Below are positions 12,413 to 20,652 of a stretch of DNA of 64,000 nt, piece after piece. The DNA comes from Myxococcales bacterium (lineage in GTDB: Bacteria > Myxococcota_A > Polyangia > Haliangiales > Haliangiaceae), in assembly GCA_016707895.1 (NCBI GenBank), contig JADJGV010000007.1, positions 124,001 through 188,000 of the forward strand, written 5' to 3'. Below the pieces are notes generated by a model that was not told where the DNA came from, searched no databases, and saw only the letters and a program-made list of their open reading frames with translations. Position numbers and translations under genes: made by a program. Numbering within the stretch: the first letter of the stretch is position 1; every line of letters begins with the position of its first letter.

Positions 12413-13182
12413 CCGCGCCGTACTACCGCGAGGTCGGCGACGAGGTGCGGGCGTTCACGGCGGCCCACGCCACCCGCGCGCCGGTGCTGCTCAAGGGGCC
12501 CACCGGCTGCGGCAAGTCGCGGTTCGTCGAGGCGATGGCGGCGCGCCTCGACCGGCCGCTGGTGACCGTGGCGTGCAACGACGAGACCTCGGCCCACGAC
12601 CTGATCGGGCGCTGGCTGGTCAAGGGCGGCGACACCGTCTGGCAGGACGGGCCGGTCACCCGCGCGGTCAAGCAGGGCGCGATCCTCTACCTCGACGAGG
12701 TGGCCGAGGCCCGCGAGGACGTGATCGTCGTGCTGCACCCGCTCGCCGATCACCGCCGCCAGCTCCACGTCGATCGGCTCGACGTCACGCTCACCGCCGG
12801 GCCCGGCTTCATGCTGGTCGCCAGCTACAACCCCGGCTACCGGCGCGGCCTCAAGGAGCTGAAGCCGTCGACCCGACAGCGGTTCGTGGCGCTGGCCTTC
12901 ACCTATCCGGCGCCAGACCTCGAGACCGAGATCGTGGCCACCGAGGCCGCGATCGACGCGGCGGTCGCCCGCCGGCTGGTGGCCGTCGCGGGCAAGATCC
13001 GCAAGCTCGACGAGCTGGGCCTGGCCGAGACGGTGTCGACCCGGCTCCTGGTCAACGCCGGCAAGCTGATCGGCCACGGCGTGCCGCCGCGGCGCGCGTG
13101 CGCCGTCGCGGTGGTGACGCCGCTGTCCGACGACGCCGACACCCAGCGCGCGCTGCAGGACCTGGTGGACCTGGCGCTATGA
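12409..13182 (+). CDS. norQ: NorQ, MoxR/CbbQ-type AAA+ ATPase
   Basis: A 257-residue AAA+ ATPase needed to insert the non-heme iron into NorB in known systems. Walker A is GPTGCGKS, Walker B is ILYLDEV, and the sensor region contains VASYNPGY and STRQRF. The start is a GTG overlapping the norB stop (GTGA), which gives translational coupling. It works together with the VWA protein NorD encoded next, whose ATG overlaps the norQ stop. Sequence and gene order both support the assignment. Confidence 0.93.
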   Translation: MTAPYYREVGDEVRAFTAAHATRAPVLLKGPTGCGKSRFVEAMAARLDRPLVTVACNDETSAHDLIGRWLVKGGDTVWQDGPVTRAVKQGAILYLDEVAEAREDVIVVLHPLADHRRQLHVDRLDVTLTAGPGFMLVASYNPGYRRGLKELKPSTRQRFVALAFTYPAPDLETEIVATEAAIDAAVARRLVAVAGKIRKLDELGLAETVSTRLLVNAGKLIGHGVPPRRACAVAVVTPLSDDADTQRALQDLVDLAL

Positions 13183-15086
13183 GCTGGGACGAGCGCCTGT
13201 TCGGCCGGCTGTTCGCGCGGCTGCGCCGGCGGCGCGAGCACGTCGCCGACGCCCGCGGCGTGGCGGTGGCGCCCGAGCGACGCCGGCTGGAGCTGGTGGC
13301 CAGCGCGCTGGCCGGGCGGCGGATGACGATCACGATCGCGACCGGCGACGGCGGCGTCCGCGGCGCGCACCTGGTGCTGCCGGCGCGGCTCGACGCGCTG
13401 GCCACGCCCGACGCCAACGCCGCGCTGCTGCTGGCGCGGGTCGCGGTGGGCGCGATCATGGCCCGGGCGCCGACGCCGCCGCTTGGCGACGACGCGACCG
13501 GCGCGGTGACGACGCTGGCGGCGCTGGCCCGGGCCCGGCGGGTGATCGCCGACGAGCTGCCCGGCGCCGATGCGCTGCTCGCCGAGGTGCTGGCGGCGGT
13601 GCGCGCCACGCGGTCGCGGCTGGCGCCGCGGACCGACGCCGATCGCGCCCTCGAGGCCGCCGCGGAGGTGGCGCTGGGCCGGCCGCTGGCCGAGCTCGCG
13701 TCGGCGCCGCCCGCCCTCGCCGCGTGGCTGGCCGCGATCGCCGCCGGTGACGCGAGCGTGGGTCCAGGCCCCGGCGCCGGCGGTCGGCTGGCGGTGGTTC
13801 CGCTCTGCGGCTGGCTGGGCGCGCCCGGCCTCGACGACGCCGACCTGCCGACGCCGGGCGCCGAGCCACGCCCGGGCGCCGGCGGCCGCGAGCACGCCGG
13901 CCGCGCCCGCGATCGGCTCAAGCGGCGCCAGCTCGATCCACAGGCGCTCGAGGAGAACCCGCTGGTCCACTCGTTCGAGAAGGTGCACACGCTCGAGAAG
14001 TACCAGGGCGGCAAGAAGCGCATCGACGGCGCCGACGACCTGGCCGCGCACGGCGACGCGCTCGACGAGCTCGAGCTGGACGAGGTCGTCCGCACCAGCA
14101 CCACCACCAGCGGCGTCTACCGCGCCGAGGTGCTCGGCCTCGACGACGCCGGCGACCTCGCCGCCGAGCCGCCCGCGCCGGCGCCCGACGCCCTGGCCTA
14201 CGACGAGTGGGACGAGGGCGCGCGCCGCTATCGCCGGGCCTGGTGCCAGGTGCGCGTCGACGCCGCGCCCGCCGCCGCCGGACCGGAGCCGACCCGCCGC
14301 TTCGTCGCCGCCGCGCTGACCCGCCACCGCCGCGAGCGCGCCGAGCTGGCCGCGCAGGTGGCGCGGCTCGACGCGCAGCCGACCCGGGTGGGCCGCCAGG
14401 CCGACGGCCCCGACATCGACGTCGACGCCGTGGTCGACCGCCACGGCGCGCTGCGCCACGGCAGCACCGGCCCGGACAAGCTGTACGTGGCGCCGCGCCG
14501 CCGCCCGCCCGAGCTGGCGGTGGCGCTCCTGCTCGATCGCAGCTTGTCGAGCGACGCCTGGGTCGCCGACCAGCGCGTGCTCGACGTCGGCACCGGCGCG
14601 CTGGTCGCGCTGGGCGACGCGCTCGATCGGGTCGCGGCGCGCACCGCGATCGTCGCGTTCGCGAGCCACACCCGCCGCGACTGCCGGCTGGCGATGATCA
14701 AGGGCTTCGACGCGCCGTGGGCCACCGGCCACGCGCGGCTGGCCGCGCTCGAACCGGCCGGGTACACCCGGATCGGGCCGGCGCTGCGCCACGTCACCGC
14801 GCTGCTCGACCGCGAGCCGGCGCGGCGCAAGCTGCTGGTGCTGCTGTCGGACGGCAAGCCCACCGACTACGACCGCTACGAGGGGCGCTACGGCGTCGCC
14901 GACGTGCACCGCGCGGTCGGCGAGGCCGCGCGCGCCGGCGTCCACGTCTTCACCGTCGCGCTCGACCAGCGGGCGCGCCACCACCTGCCACAGATGTTCG
15001 GCCCCGGCGGGTTCGCGGTGGTCTCGCGCCCGCGCGACCTGGTGACCGCGGTCGGCCGCCTGTACCAGCAGCGCCTCGCGCGCTGA
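13179..15086 (+). CDS. norD: NorD, VWA-domain nitric oxide reductase activation protein
   Basis: A 635-residue cytoplasmic partner of NorQ. The C-terminal about 200 residues form the VWA domain, starting at VALLLDRSLSS. The canonical DxSxS MIDAS is present in the form DRSLS, and LLVLLSDGKPTDYDRYEGRYG is the family-specific signature of NorD/CbbO proteins. The N-terminal helical part and the central acidic linker are more variable. It is the last gene of norCBQD and ends 5 bp before the convergent crp/fnr gene, leaving no room for a separate terminator. Confidence 0.92.
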   Translation: MSWDERLFGRLFARLRRRREHVADARGVAVAPERRRLELVASALAGRRMTITIATGDGGVRGAHLVLPARLDALATPDANAALLLARVAVGAIMARAPTPPLGDDATGAVTTLAALARARRVIADELPGADALLAEVLAAVRATRSRLAPRTDADRALEAAAEVALGRPLAELASAPPALAAWLAAIAAGDASVGPGPGAGGRLAVVPLCGWLGAPGLDDADLPTPGAEPRPGAGGREHAGRARDRLKRRQLDPQALEENPLVHSFEKVHTLEKYQGGKKRIDGADDLAAHGDALDELELDEVVRTSTTTSGVYRAEVLGLDDAGDLAAEPPAPAPDALAYDEWDEGARRYRRAWCQVRVDAAPAAAGPEPTRRFVAAALTRHRRERAELAAQVARLDAQPTRVGRQADGPDIDVDAVVDRHGALRHGSTGPDKLYVAPRRRPPELAVALLLDRSLSSDAWVADQRVLDVGTGALVALGDALDRVAARTAIVAFASHTRRDCRLAMIKGFDAPWATGHARLAALEPAGYTRIGPALRHVTALLDREPARRKLLVLLSDGKPTDYDRYEGRYGVADVHRAVGEAARAGVHVFTVALDQRARHHLPQMFGPGGFAVVSRPRDLVTAVGRLYQQRLAR

Positions 15087-15091
15087 CGCCG

Positions 15092-15841
15092 TCACCCCTC
15101 GGCGGCGCACGCCGTCAGCGTCGGCAGATCGCCGATCACGAAGCGCCCGCCGTCGGTGACCAACACCCCGTCGCGCTCCCACGGCCGCAGCGCGCGGATC
15201 ACGGTCTCGGTCCGCGCCGACACCAGGCTGGCCAGCGTGGTCCGCGACAGCGACACCGGCACCGCCATCGTCCCATCGGCCAGCTCGTCGCCGAACCGCG
15301 ACGCCAGGTGCAGGAACAGGTTGGCCAGCCGCGCCCGCACCGTGCCGGCCGACAGGATCTCGACCTTGGTCCGCAGCGCCGCCGCGTGCCGACACAGCGC
15401 CTGCTGCAGCGCCAGCGCCAGCGCCGGACACAGCGCCGACTGCTCGAGCAAGCGCTGGGCGTCGACCCTGATCACCGTCGCCGCCTCCGAGATCACCACC
15501 GCCTCCGCCGGGTACCGGCTGGCCTCGAGCGCCGCGGTGTCGCCGACGTTCTCGCGCGACCCGAAGATCGCGACGATCACCTCGGCGCCGGAAGCGAGGC
15601 TGCGCCGCACGGTCACCAGCCCCGAGGCGATCACGTGGAACCCGGTCGCGACGTCGCCCTCGCGCCACAGCGGCGCGCCGACCGCCAGCTCGCGCAGCGT
15701 CGACCGGGCCGCGAGGCGCTCGATCACCGGCAGCGGCACCTCGCGCAGGAAGTGGCTCGTGCGCAGCAGCGCCACCACGCGGCTCGCGCCGGCGGCCAGC
15801 GGCGGCGACGAAGCGATGGGCGGTGACACGGTTTCGGGCAT
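15092..15841 (-). CDS. Crp/Fnr-family regulator (DNR/NnrR-like)
   Basis: A 249-residue transcription factor. It has an N-terminal cyclic-nucleotide-binding-type beta-roll (residues about 25-140, with ELAVGAPLWREGDVATGFHVIASG), a long dimerisation helix and a C-terminal winged helix (SLSRTTLASLVSARTETVIRAL). The four cluster cysteines of true Fnr are absent, so a heme- or NO-responsive DNR/NnrR-like role fits better. It is the last gene of the nirK-nirV-sco-crp run, 9 bp after sco, so it may be induced together with its presumed target genes. No convincing TTGAT-N4-ATCAA site was found by eye near nirK or norC. Confidence 0.85.
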   Translation of the reverse strand: MPETVSPPIASSPPLAAGASRVVALLRTSHFLREVPLPVIERLAARSTLRELAVGAPLWREGDVATGFHVIASGLVTVRRSLASGAEVIVAIFGSRENVGDTAALEASRYPAEAVVISEAATVIRVDAQRLLEQSALCPALALALQQALCRHAAALRTKVEILSAGTVRARLANLFLHLASRFGDELADGTMAVPVSLSRTTLASLVSARTETVIRALRPWERDGVLVTDGGRFVIGDLPTLTACAAEG

Positions 15842-15850
15842 GGGATCCGA

Positions 15851-16501
15851 TCAGCGCAGCGCGGCCAGGACCGCGTCGTGGCCGCGACCGAGGCCCTCGA
15901 CCCGGGCCCGCGGTCGGCCGGTGTCGTCGAGGACGGTCAGGACCGAGGTATGGAAGAACTCGCCGCTGTCGAGCGCGCGGTACTTGATGCCGAGCGCCGC
16001 GGCCAGCTCGCGCGCCGCGCCGTCGTCGGCGGCGGTGAGCAACCAGCCGGGGCCGAGCTGCCGCTCGCCGGCCAGCTCGCGTAGCTTCGCCGGCGTGTCG
16101 CGCGCGGGATCGAAGCTGACGAGCACGAACCGCACCCGCGCCCGCGTCGCCGCGTCGAGATCCTGCTCGATGCCCTTGAGGTCATCGATCAGCCGCGGGC
16201 ACGCCGCCGGACAGGTCGCGTAGAACATCGTGATGACCGCCGGCGCCCCGGCCAGCGACGCCAGCGGCACGCTGGCACCGTCGGCGGTTCGCACGGTCAG
16301 CTCGAGATCGTAGATCGAGCCGTTCCCGAGCGGCGACGCCCAGTCGCCGGCCATCGCCGGCGCCGCGCCCGGCGCGACGTCCACCGTCGGCACCGGGGAC
16401 GGCGACGCCGCGTCGACACCGCTCGCCGCCGGCGCGGGACGGCGCGCCTCGTGGCACGCGCCGAGCAGCCCGGCGACCACCAGCGTCCAGATGATGCGCA
16501 T
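15851..16501 (-). CDS. SCO1/SenC-family copper chaperone lipoprotein
   Basis: A 216-residue thioredoxin-fold protein exported as a lipoprotein (lipobox LLGAC). It carries the copper-binding CPAACP motif (CxxxC) near residue 115 and the conserved distal His in FFHTSVLTVLD. SCO proteins deliver copper to CuA centres of oxidases and N2O reductase, and perhaps to NirK. The ATG lies 2 bp after the nirV stop; an in-frame GTG two codons earlier is an alternative. Its position between nirV and the crp/fnr gene points to copper supply for NirK or NosZ (inference). Confidence 0.88.
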   Translation of the reverse strand: MRIIWTLVVAGLLGACHEARRPAPAASGVDAASPSPVPTVDVAPGAAPAMAGDWASPLGNGSIYDLELTVRTADGASVPLASLAGAPAVITMFYATCPAACPRLIDDLKGIEQDLDAATRARVRFVLVSFDPARDTPAKLRELAGERQLGPGWLLTAADDGAARELAAALGIKYRALDSGEFFHTSVLTVLDDTGRPRARVEGLGRGHDAVLAALR

Positions 16502-16503
16502 CG

Positions 16504-17292
16504 TCACGGCCCTTTCCCCGGCCGCGGCAGATCGGCCGCGCACCGGAACCCGAGGTTGGCGGTGGTGTAGCGGGCCTGGAGCGAGCTGCGGAACGCCAGC
16601 CGCATGAACGTCGCGTACTGCCGCGGATCCCGCGCCAGCGCCGCGCCGGCACCGCAGTACTTGTCGCGGTCGGCGTCGCCGCGCTCGCGATCGTCGGACG
16701 CGACCAGCGCTGCGCCGAAGTCGTAGACCCACTCCCACACCAGGCCGTGGAGATCGTGGACGCCCCAGGCGTTGGCCTCGCCCTGCCCCACCGCCGGCAA
16801 CACCGTCGGCGTCGGCGCCGCGTACCACGCGAGGATGCGCTCCTGCCAGGCCGGCTCGGCGGTGCCGTCGCGCGCGGTCGCGCTGGCCTGCGCCGCCAGC
16901 TCCCACTCGCGCTCCGTCGGCAGCCGCCCGCCGCGCCACGCGCAGTACGCCTTGGCCGCGAACCAGCTCACCCGCACCACCGGCGCCTGCGCCGGCGCGG
17001 CCGCCCCCAGCGTGAGCGGCCCCGCCCAGTGGCCGAGGTAGTCGGCGTCGGCGCGCACCGCCTTCACCCGACCTCGCTGCCACGCCGGGTTGGCCTTGAC
17101 GAAGGCCAGGAAGTCGCCGTTGGACACCGGCGTGACGTCGAGCCGGAACCTCGCCACCACCACCTCCGCCTCGCCGGGTGAGGTCGGAAACACCGGCCGA
17201 TACGTCCCGGGGCCCACCGCCACCGCGCGCGGGGCGGCGCTCGCGGTGGCGACCGCCAGCAGCATCATCGAAGCGAGGGTGCGAGTGCGCAT
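16504..17292 (-). CDS. nirV: NirV, formylglycine-enzyme-like protein beside NirK
   Basis: A 262-residue exported protein (signal peptide ending ATASAAP) with a SUMF1/formylglycine-generating-enzyme fold. Supporting motifs are VTPVSNGDFLAFV, GGRLPTEREWELAA, GVHDLHGLVWEWVYDF and the C-terminal NLGFRCAADLP. The paired active-site cysteines of true formylglycine enzymes are not clearly conserved, and no sulfatase is nearby. Homologues called NirV accompany nirK in several denitrifiers, and gene order here (nirK, 26 bp, nirV, sco) matches that pattern. Its biochemical role is unsettled. Confidence 0.82.
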   Translation of the reverse strand: MRTRTLASMMLLAVATASAAPRAVAVGPGTYRPVFPTSPGEAEVVVARFRLDVTPVSNGDFLAFVKANPAWQRGRVKAVRADADYLGHWAGPLTLGAAAPAQAPVVRVSWFAAKAYCAWRGGRLPTEREWELAAQASATARDGTAEPAWQERILAWYAAPTPTVLPAVGQGEANAWGVHDLHGLVWEWVYDFGAALVASDDRERGDADRDKYCGAGAALARDPRQYATFMRLAFRSSLQARYTTANLGFRCAADLPRPGKGP

Positions 17293-17318
17293 GGGGACAG
17301 GGTCGGCGCCGGCGCCGG

Positions 17319-18824
17319 TCAGTGCGCCGCGCCCGGCGGGCGGGGGGTGGTCGCGCGGATCCGCGCCACGTCGGCCTTGCTGACCTTGCCCTTCTTGTTG
17401 CCCATCGTGTTGAACACGTAGGTCATCATGTTGGCCAGATCGTCGTCGGCCAGGTACGACATCGGCGGCATCACGCCGTTGTAGTCGACGCCGTTGACGT
17501 TGATCGGTCCGCTGAGGCCGTTGAGCACGCCCCCGATCAGCGCGTCCATCGACGTCGCCGCGATGTACGACGAGCTGACCAGCGGCGGGAACGTCGGCGG
17601 CAGGCCCTTGCCGTCGGGCTGGTGGCAGGTCGAGCAGGTGCCGGCGAACAGCGCCTGCCCCGCCGCGACCTGCTGCTCGAGGGTGAGCGTGCCGGCCTCG
17701 GCCGACGCGGTCGCCTCGGCCACCGTCGTCCCGACGCCCGGGCCGGCCTTGTCGGACAGGTACACCGAGTCGACCTCCTTGCCGGAGTACACGACCTTGT
17801 CCTCGGCGCCCTCGACCTTGAGCATGCCGACGGCGCCCTTGTTGAAGGCGCGGAACAGCGAGTGGTCGACCAGGATGTACGTGCCCGGCACGTTGACCGT
17901 GAAGTCGACGATCGTCGAGCCGCCCGCCGGCACCATCGTGGTCTGCACCTGCTCCTGCGCGTGGACGCCGCCCTCGGTGTAGACCCGGTCGAAGATCTCG
18001 CCGATCACGTGGAAGCTCGACGTGGTGTTGGGGCCGCCGACGCCGAAGTAGATGCGGACCTTCTCGCCGACCTTGGCGGTGATGGCCTTGTCACCGACCA
18101 GCGCGCCCTCCGACCCGTTGAACACCACGTACGTGGGGTTCTCGTCGATGCCCTTCTGCATGTCGAACGGCTGCAGCCCCTTCTCCCGGTACTTGCCGAC
18201 CGTGTAGAAGTCGCCCTGCATCACGTAATACTCCTTGTCGACCTTGGGCAGCCCGCCGGGCGGCTCGACCAGGATGAGCCCGTACATGCCGTTGGCGACG
18301 TGCATCGGCACCGGCGCGGTGGCGCAGTGGTAGACGTACAGGCCGGGGTTGAGCGCGCGGAACGAGAACTGCGACTCATGCCCCGGCGCGGTGAACGAGC
18401 TCGCCGCGCCGCCACCGGGGCCGGTGACCGCGTGGAGGTCGATGTTGTGCGGCATCTTGTTGCTGGGGTGGTTCTGCAGGTGGAACTCGACGATGTCACC
18501 CTGGCGCACCCGGATGAAGCTGCCCGGCACGGTGCCGCCGAAGGTCCAGAACGTGTAGCGGACGCCGTCGGAGATCGGCAGCTCCTTCTCCTGCACCTCG
18601 AGGTTGACGATGACCTTGGCCGGCTTGTCGCGCGTGATCGGCGCCGGCACGAACGGCGGCGCCGTCAGCTCGGCGACGATCGGAGCGCCGACCGGCGCGC
18701 TGGTCACATCCGCGGGCGGCGCTGCTGGCGGCGGCGGCGGGGCGGCGGACGCGTTCGTACCGCTCTTGCACGCCACCGAGCCGAGCAAGCAGACACCCAG
18801 GATCATCCGAAGCAGATTCGTCAT
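17319..18824 (-). CDS. nirK: Copper nitrite reductase (AniA-like) fused to cytochrome c, lipoprotein
   Basis: Reduces nitrite to NO in the periplasm. The 501-residue protein starts at an ATG preceded by GGAGG and has a lipobox (LGSVAC). Two cupredoxin domains carry the type-1 ligands (His126, Cys167, His175, Met180 in YHCATAPVPMHVANGM). Type-2 ligands are His131, His166 and the His of YILVDHSLF. The short Cys-to-His loop is that of AniA-type NirK. The C-terminal about 100 residues form a c-type cytochrome domain (CSTCHQPDGKG, distal Met in VMPPMSYL), as in other NirK-cytochrome fusions. This may let a donor deliver electrons through the tethered heme. A -24/-12 sigma-54 element lies 25 bp upstream of the start. 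Confidence 0.95.
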   Translation of the reverse strand: MTNLLRMILGVCLLGSVACKSGTNASAAPPPPPAAPPADVTSAPVGAPIVAELTAPPFVPAPITRDKPAKVIVNLEVQEKELPISDGVRYTFWTFGGTVPGSFIRVRQGDIVEFHLQNHPSNKMPHNIDLHAVTGPGGGAASSFTAPGHESQFSFRALNPGLYVYHCATAPVPMHVANGMYGLILVEPPGGLPKVDKEYYVMQGDFYTVGKYREKGLQPFDMQKGIDENPTYVVFNGSEGALVGDKAITAKVGEKVRIYFGVGGPNTTSSFHVIGEIFDRVYTEGGVHAQEQVQTTMVPAGGSTIVDFTVNVPGTYILVDHSLFRAFNKGAVGMLKVEGAEDKVVYSGKEVDSVYLSDKAGPGVGTTVAEATASAEAGTLTLEQQVAAGQALFAGTCSTCHQPDGKGLPPTFPPLVSSSYIAATSMDALIGGVLNGLSGPINVNGVDYNGVMPPMSYLADDDLANMMTYVFNTMGNKKGKVSKADVARIRATTPRPPGAAH

Positions 18825-18848
18825 GCGCAGGCCTCCGCAGGCCGACGT

Positions 18849-18865
18849 AGCAAGCACCACGCCGC
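18849..18865 (-). promoter_or_regulatory. Candidate sigma-54 promoter of nirK
   Basis: On the minus strand GGCGTGGTGCTTGCT has GG and GC separated by exactly 10 bases and the TTGCT of the -12 consensus. The predicted start is about 18838, 14 bases before the nirK ATG, and a GGAGG ribosome site fits in this leader. It faces the ric promoter across a 330-bp regulatory region. Confidence 0.5.
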
Positions 18866-19190
18866 ACACGCGTCGGGCCGGCGCGACCTCGCCACCCCGC
18901 GAATCGCTCGATCGCTGTGCTCGCCACAACGACAGCGGGGCAGGCAGGTGGTCTGGATCGAATGAGGGTGCGACCGGGCGGCAAGGTCCGGCCCTGGTAG
19001 CCCCGCGACGCAAACGTCGCGGGCGGGCGGTGACCGCGCCGAAGGCTCTGCGCGTTCTCGAGGCGTTCGCACCGATCGCGAGCGATATCGCGCAACCCTC
19101 GCGCTGTGGGACTGACAACCCGCTCGTGGCACCGACATCGGCGCGCCTTGCGGTGGCGTCCCCATGCGGGTCGCGCGCCGCTCGGCTTCG
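18866..19190. promoter_or_regulatory. Divergent nirK/ric regulatory region
   Basis: No gene is seen here; short frames on either strand lack support. The region contains a perfect 9-bp inverted repeat with CAAA loop (19002-19023, CCCGCGACG / CGTCGCGGG) and a 10-bp palindrome GCGATATCGC (19082-19091). The word GGTTGCGCG occurs on the minus strand (19089-19097) and recurs twice upstream of the nos operon. These are candidate binding sites for an enhancer-binding protein such as NorR. Confidence 0.45.
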
Positions 19191-19206
19191 CGGCACGTTC
19201 ATTGCT
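19191..19206 (+). promoter_or_regulatory. Candidate sigma-54 promoter of ric
   Basis: CGGCACGTTCATTGCT matches the -24/-12 consensus closely: GGCACG, four bases, TTGCT, with GG and GC spaced by 10. The predicted start is about 19217, only 4 bases before the ATG at 19221, so the mRNA would be almost leaderless. Confidence 0.6.
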
Positions 19207-19220
19207 CGCTGTTCACGACC

Positions 19221-19886
19221 ATGATCGATCCGCACACGTCCGTCGCCCAGACCGTCCTCGCCCACTCGGCGTGCGCCGAGGTGTTCCAGCGCCACCGCAT
19301 CGACTACTGCTGTCAGGGCGCGCGCTCGATCGCCGACGCGTGCAGCCACCGCGGCGTCGCGGTGCCCGGCCTGCTGGCCGAGCTCGACGCGGCGATCGCC
19401 GCCCGCGGCGACAGCGCGGTCGCCGGGGCCGCGTTGCCCACCCCCGAGCTCGTCGACCACATCGTCTCGACCCACCACGCCTACCTGCGGCGCGCCCTGC
19501 CCTTCATCGGCGGGCTGGCCACCAAGGTCCACCGGGTCCACGGCGACAAAGAGCCGCGGCTGGGGGTGGTCCACGAGCTGTGCGCGACGCTGGCCGACGA
19601 TCTCGACGCGCACCTCGATCAGGAAGAGCAGCACCTGTTCCCGGCGCTGATCGCCCCGACCGGCGACCGCGCGCAGCTCACCTGCGAGCTGGCGGCGATG
19701 TTCGACGACCACCTCGCGATCGGCGCCCTGCTCGAGCGGCTGCGGACCGCGACCGACGACTACACACCGCCGGCCTGGGCGTGCACCAGCTACCGCACGT
19801 TGTTTGCCGAGCTGGCCAGCCTCGAGGACGACATCCTGCGCCACGTCCACCTCGAAAACCACGTGCTGATGCCGCGGTTCGTGTGA
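19221..19886 (+). CDS. ric: RIC / ScdA / YtfE-type di-iron iron-sulfur repair protein
   Basis: A 221-residue cytoplasmic protein that repairs NO-damaged iron-sulfur clusters in characterised relatives. The N-terminal ScdA (DUF542) domain includes the CC pair in HRIDYCCQGARS. The hemerythrin-like domain shows all expected His/Glu ligands: STHHAYLRR, VHGDKEP, HLDQEEQHLFP, DDHLAIG and HVHLENHVLMPR. The ATG at 19221 is chosen because it starts directly before the conserved domain and follows a strong sigma-54 element. It stands divergent from nirK, as expected for an NO-protection gene under NorR or Crp/Fnr control. Confidence 0.93.
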   Translation: MIDPHTSVAQTVLAHSACAEVFQRHRIDYCCQGARSIADACSHRGVAVPGLLAELDAAIAARGDSAVAGAALPTPELVDHIVSTHHAYLRRALPFIGGLATKVHRVHGDKEPRLGVVHELCATLADDLDAHLDQEEQHLFPALIAPTGDRAQLTCELAAMFDDHLAIGALLERLRTATDDYTPPAWACTSYRTLFAELASLEDDILRHVHLENHVLMPRFV

Positions 19887-19974
19887 CGCAGCCGCCGGCG
19901 ACACGTCGCGCCGGCCGGGGTTGCGTCTCGTCGCACCGTTAGATCGTCGTCGTGGGGCGCGCGTCACCAGCCGC

Positions 19975-20568
19975 ATGCGCACCTCTCTCCCGGTCCTGGC
20001 GTTCCTCCTGGCCATGCTCGCGGCGCTCGGCACCGCGGCGGCCGACCACAAGTTCCACCCGCTGCCCGGCGGCAAGGGTCGGCTGGCGGTCAAGGTGGTG
20101 GCGTACGACGGCGCCACCAACGGCGTGCTCACGGTCGCGGTCAAGAACACCACCGGCAAGCCGCAGCGGTTCTCGGCCGAGGGCCTGTACTTCGTGCCCG
20201 ACGGCGACCCCGACACCGCGCCGCAGCGGCTGGGCGCGGTCGGCCCGCTGCAGCTGGCCAGCGCCGACGACGACCACCGGCAGGCCGCGATCGAGGTCGC
20301 GGCGGGCGCGACGGCCGTGGTGAAGCTCGACGTGTTCTGCATCGACTCGCACCGCGACAGCCCGTCGTCCGCCAACACCTTCACGCTCGGCAAGTCGCGC
20401 CTGCCCAAGCAGCTGGCCCGCACGATCGAGGCCTCGGCCAAGGCCGCGGCCGACGACGAAGGTGGCTACGCGCCGGCCAAGGGCAAGATCCAGGGCGAGG
20501 TGTGGGCCGCCCGCGACAAGCAGTGGGTGCGCCTCGATGGCGAGGGGGTCCAGGAGGCCGCCAAGTAG
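19975..20568 (+). CDS. Exported protein of unknown function
   Basis: A 197-residue protein with a typical Sec signal peptide ending LGTAAADHK. The mature part looks like a beta-rich domain (GRLAVKVVAYDG, LTVAVKNTTGKPQRFSAEG) with one Cys in VVKLDVFCIDSH, followed by an Ala/Lys-rich helical tail. It does not match a family I can name. It is 88 bp downstream of ric on the same strand. Whether it belongs to the NO-response unit is unknown. Confidence 0.7.
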   Translation: MRTSLPVLAFLLAMLAALGTAAADHKFHPLPGGKGRLAVKVVAYDGATNGVLTVAVKNTTGKPQRFSAEGLYFVPDGDPDTAPQRLGAVGPLQLASADDDHRQAAIEVAAGATAVVKLDVFCIDSHRDSPSSANTFTLGKSRLPKQLARTIEASAKAAADDEGGYAPAKGKIQGEVWAARDKQWVRLDGEGVQEAAK

Positions 20569-20615
20569 CGTGATCCCCGTCACCTGAACCTCACCGAAGG
20601 GCCCCGGGCTCGCGC

Positions 20616-20644
20616 TTTCTCCGCCCCGGCGGATCGCCTACAGT
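20616..20644 (+). promoter_or_regulatory. Candidate sigma-70-type promoter of the repeat protein
   Basis: TTTCTC (20616-20621), 17 bases, TACAGT (20639-20644), then 8 bases to the ATG at 20653. The arrangement again implies a leaderless transcript. The -35 match is weak. Confidence 0.35.
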
Positions 20645-20652
20645 CGCGCCCG

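Noticed and set aside
15092..15841. Classical oxygen-sensing Fnr
   Set aside because: The N-terminal cysteine set for the 4Fe-4S cluster is absent.
16504..17292. True formylglycine-generating enzyme activating a sulfatase
   Set aside because: No sulfatase is near and the active-site Cys pair is not evident; position beside nirK fits NirV better.
18821..19165. Small frames in the nirK/ric spacer
   Set aside because: No ribosome site, no recognisable domain, and the region carries promoters and palindromes on both strands.
17319..20441. A 1040-residue N-terminally extended NirK
   Set aside because: The extension crosses the divergent ric gene and has shadow composition. The ATG at 18824 has a ribosome site and starts a lipoprotein signal.
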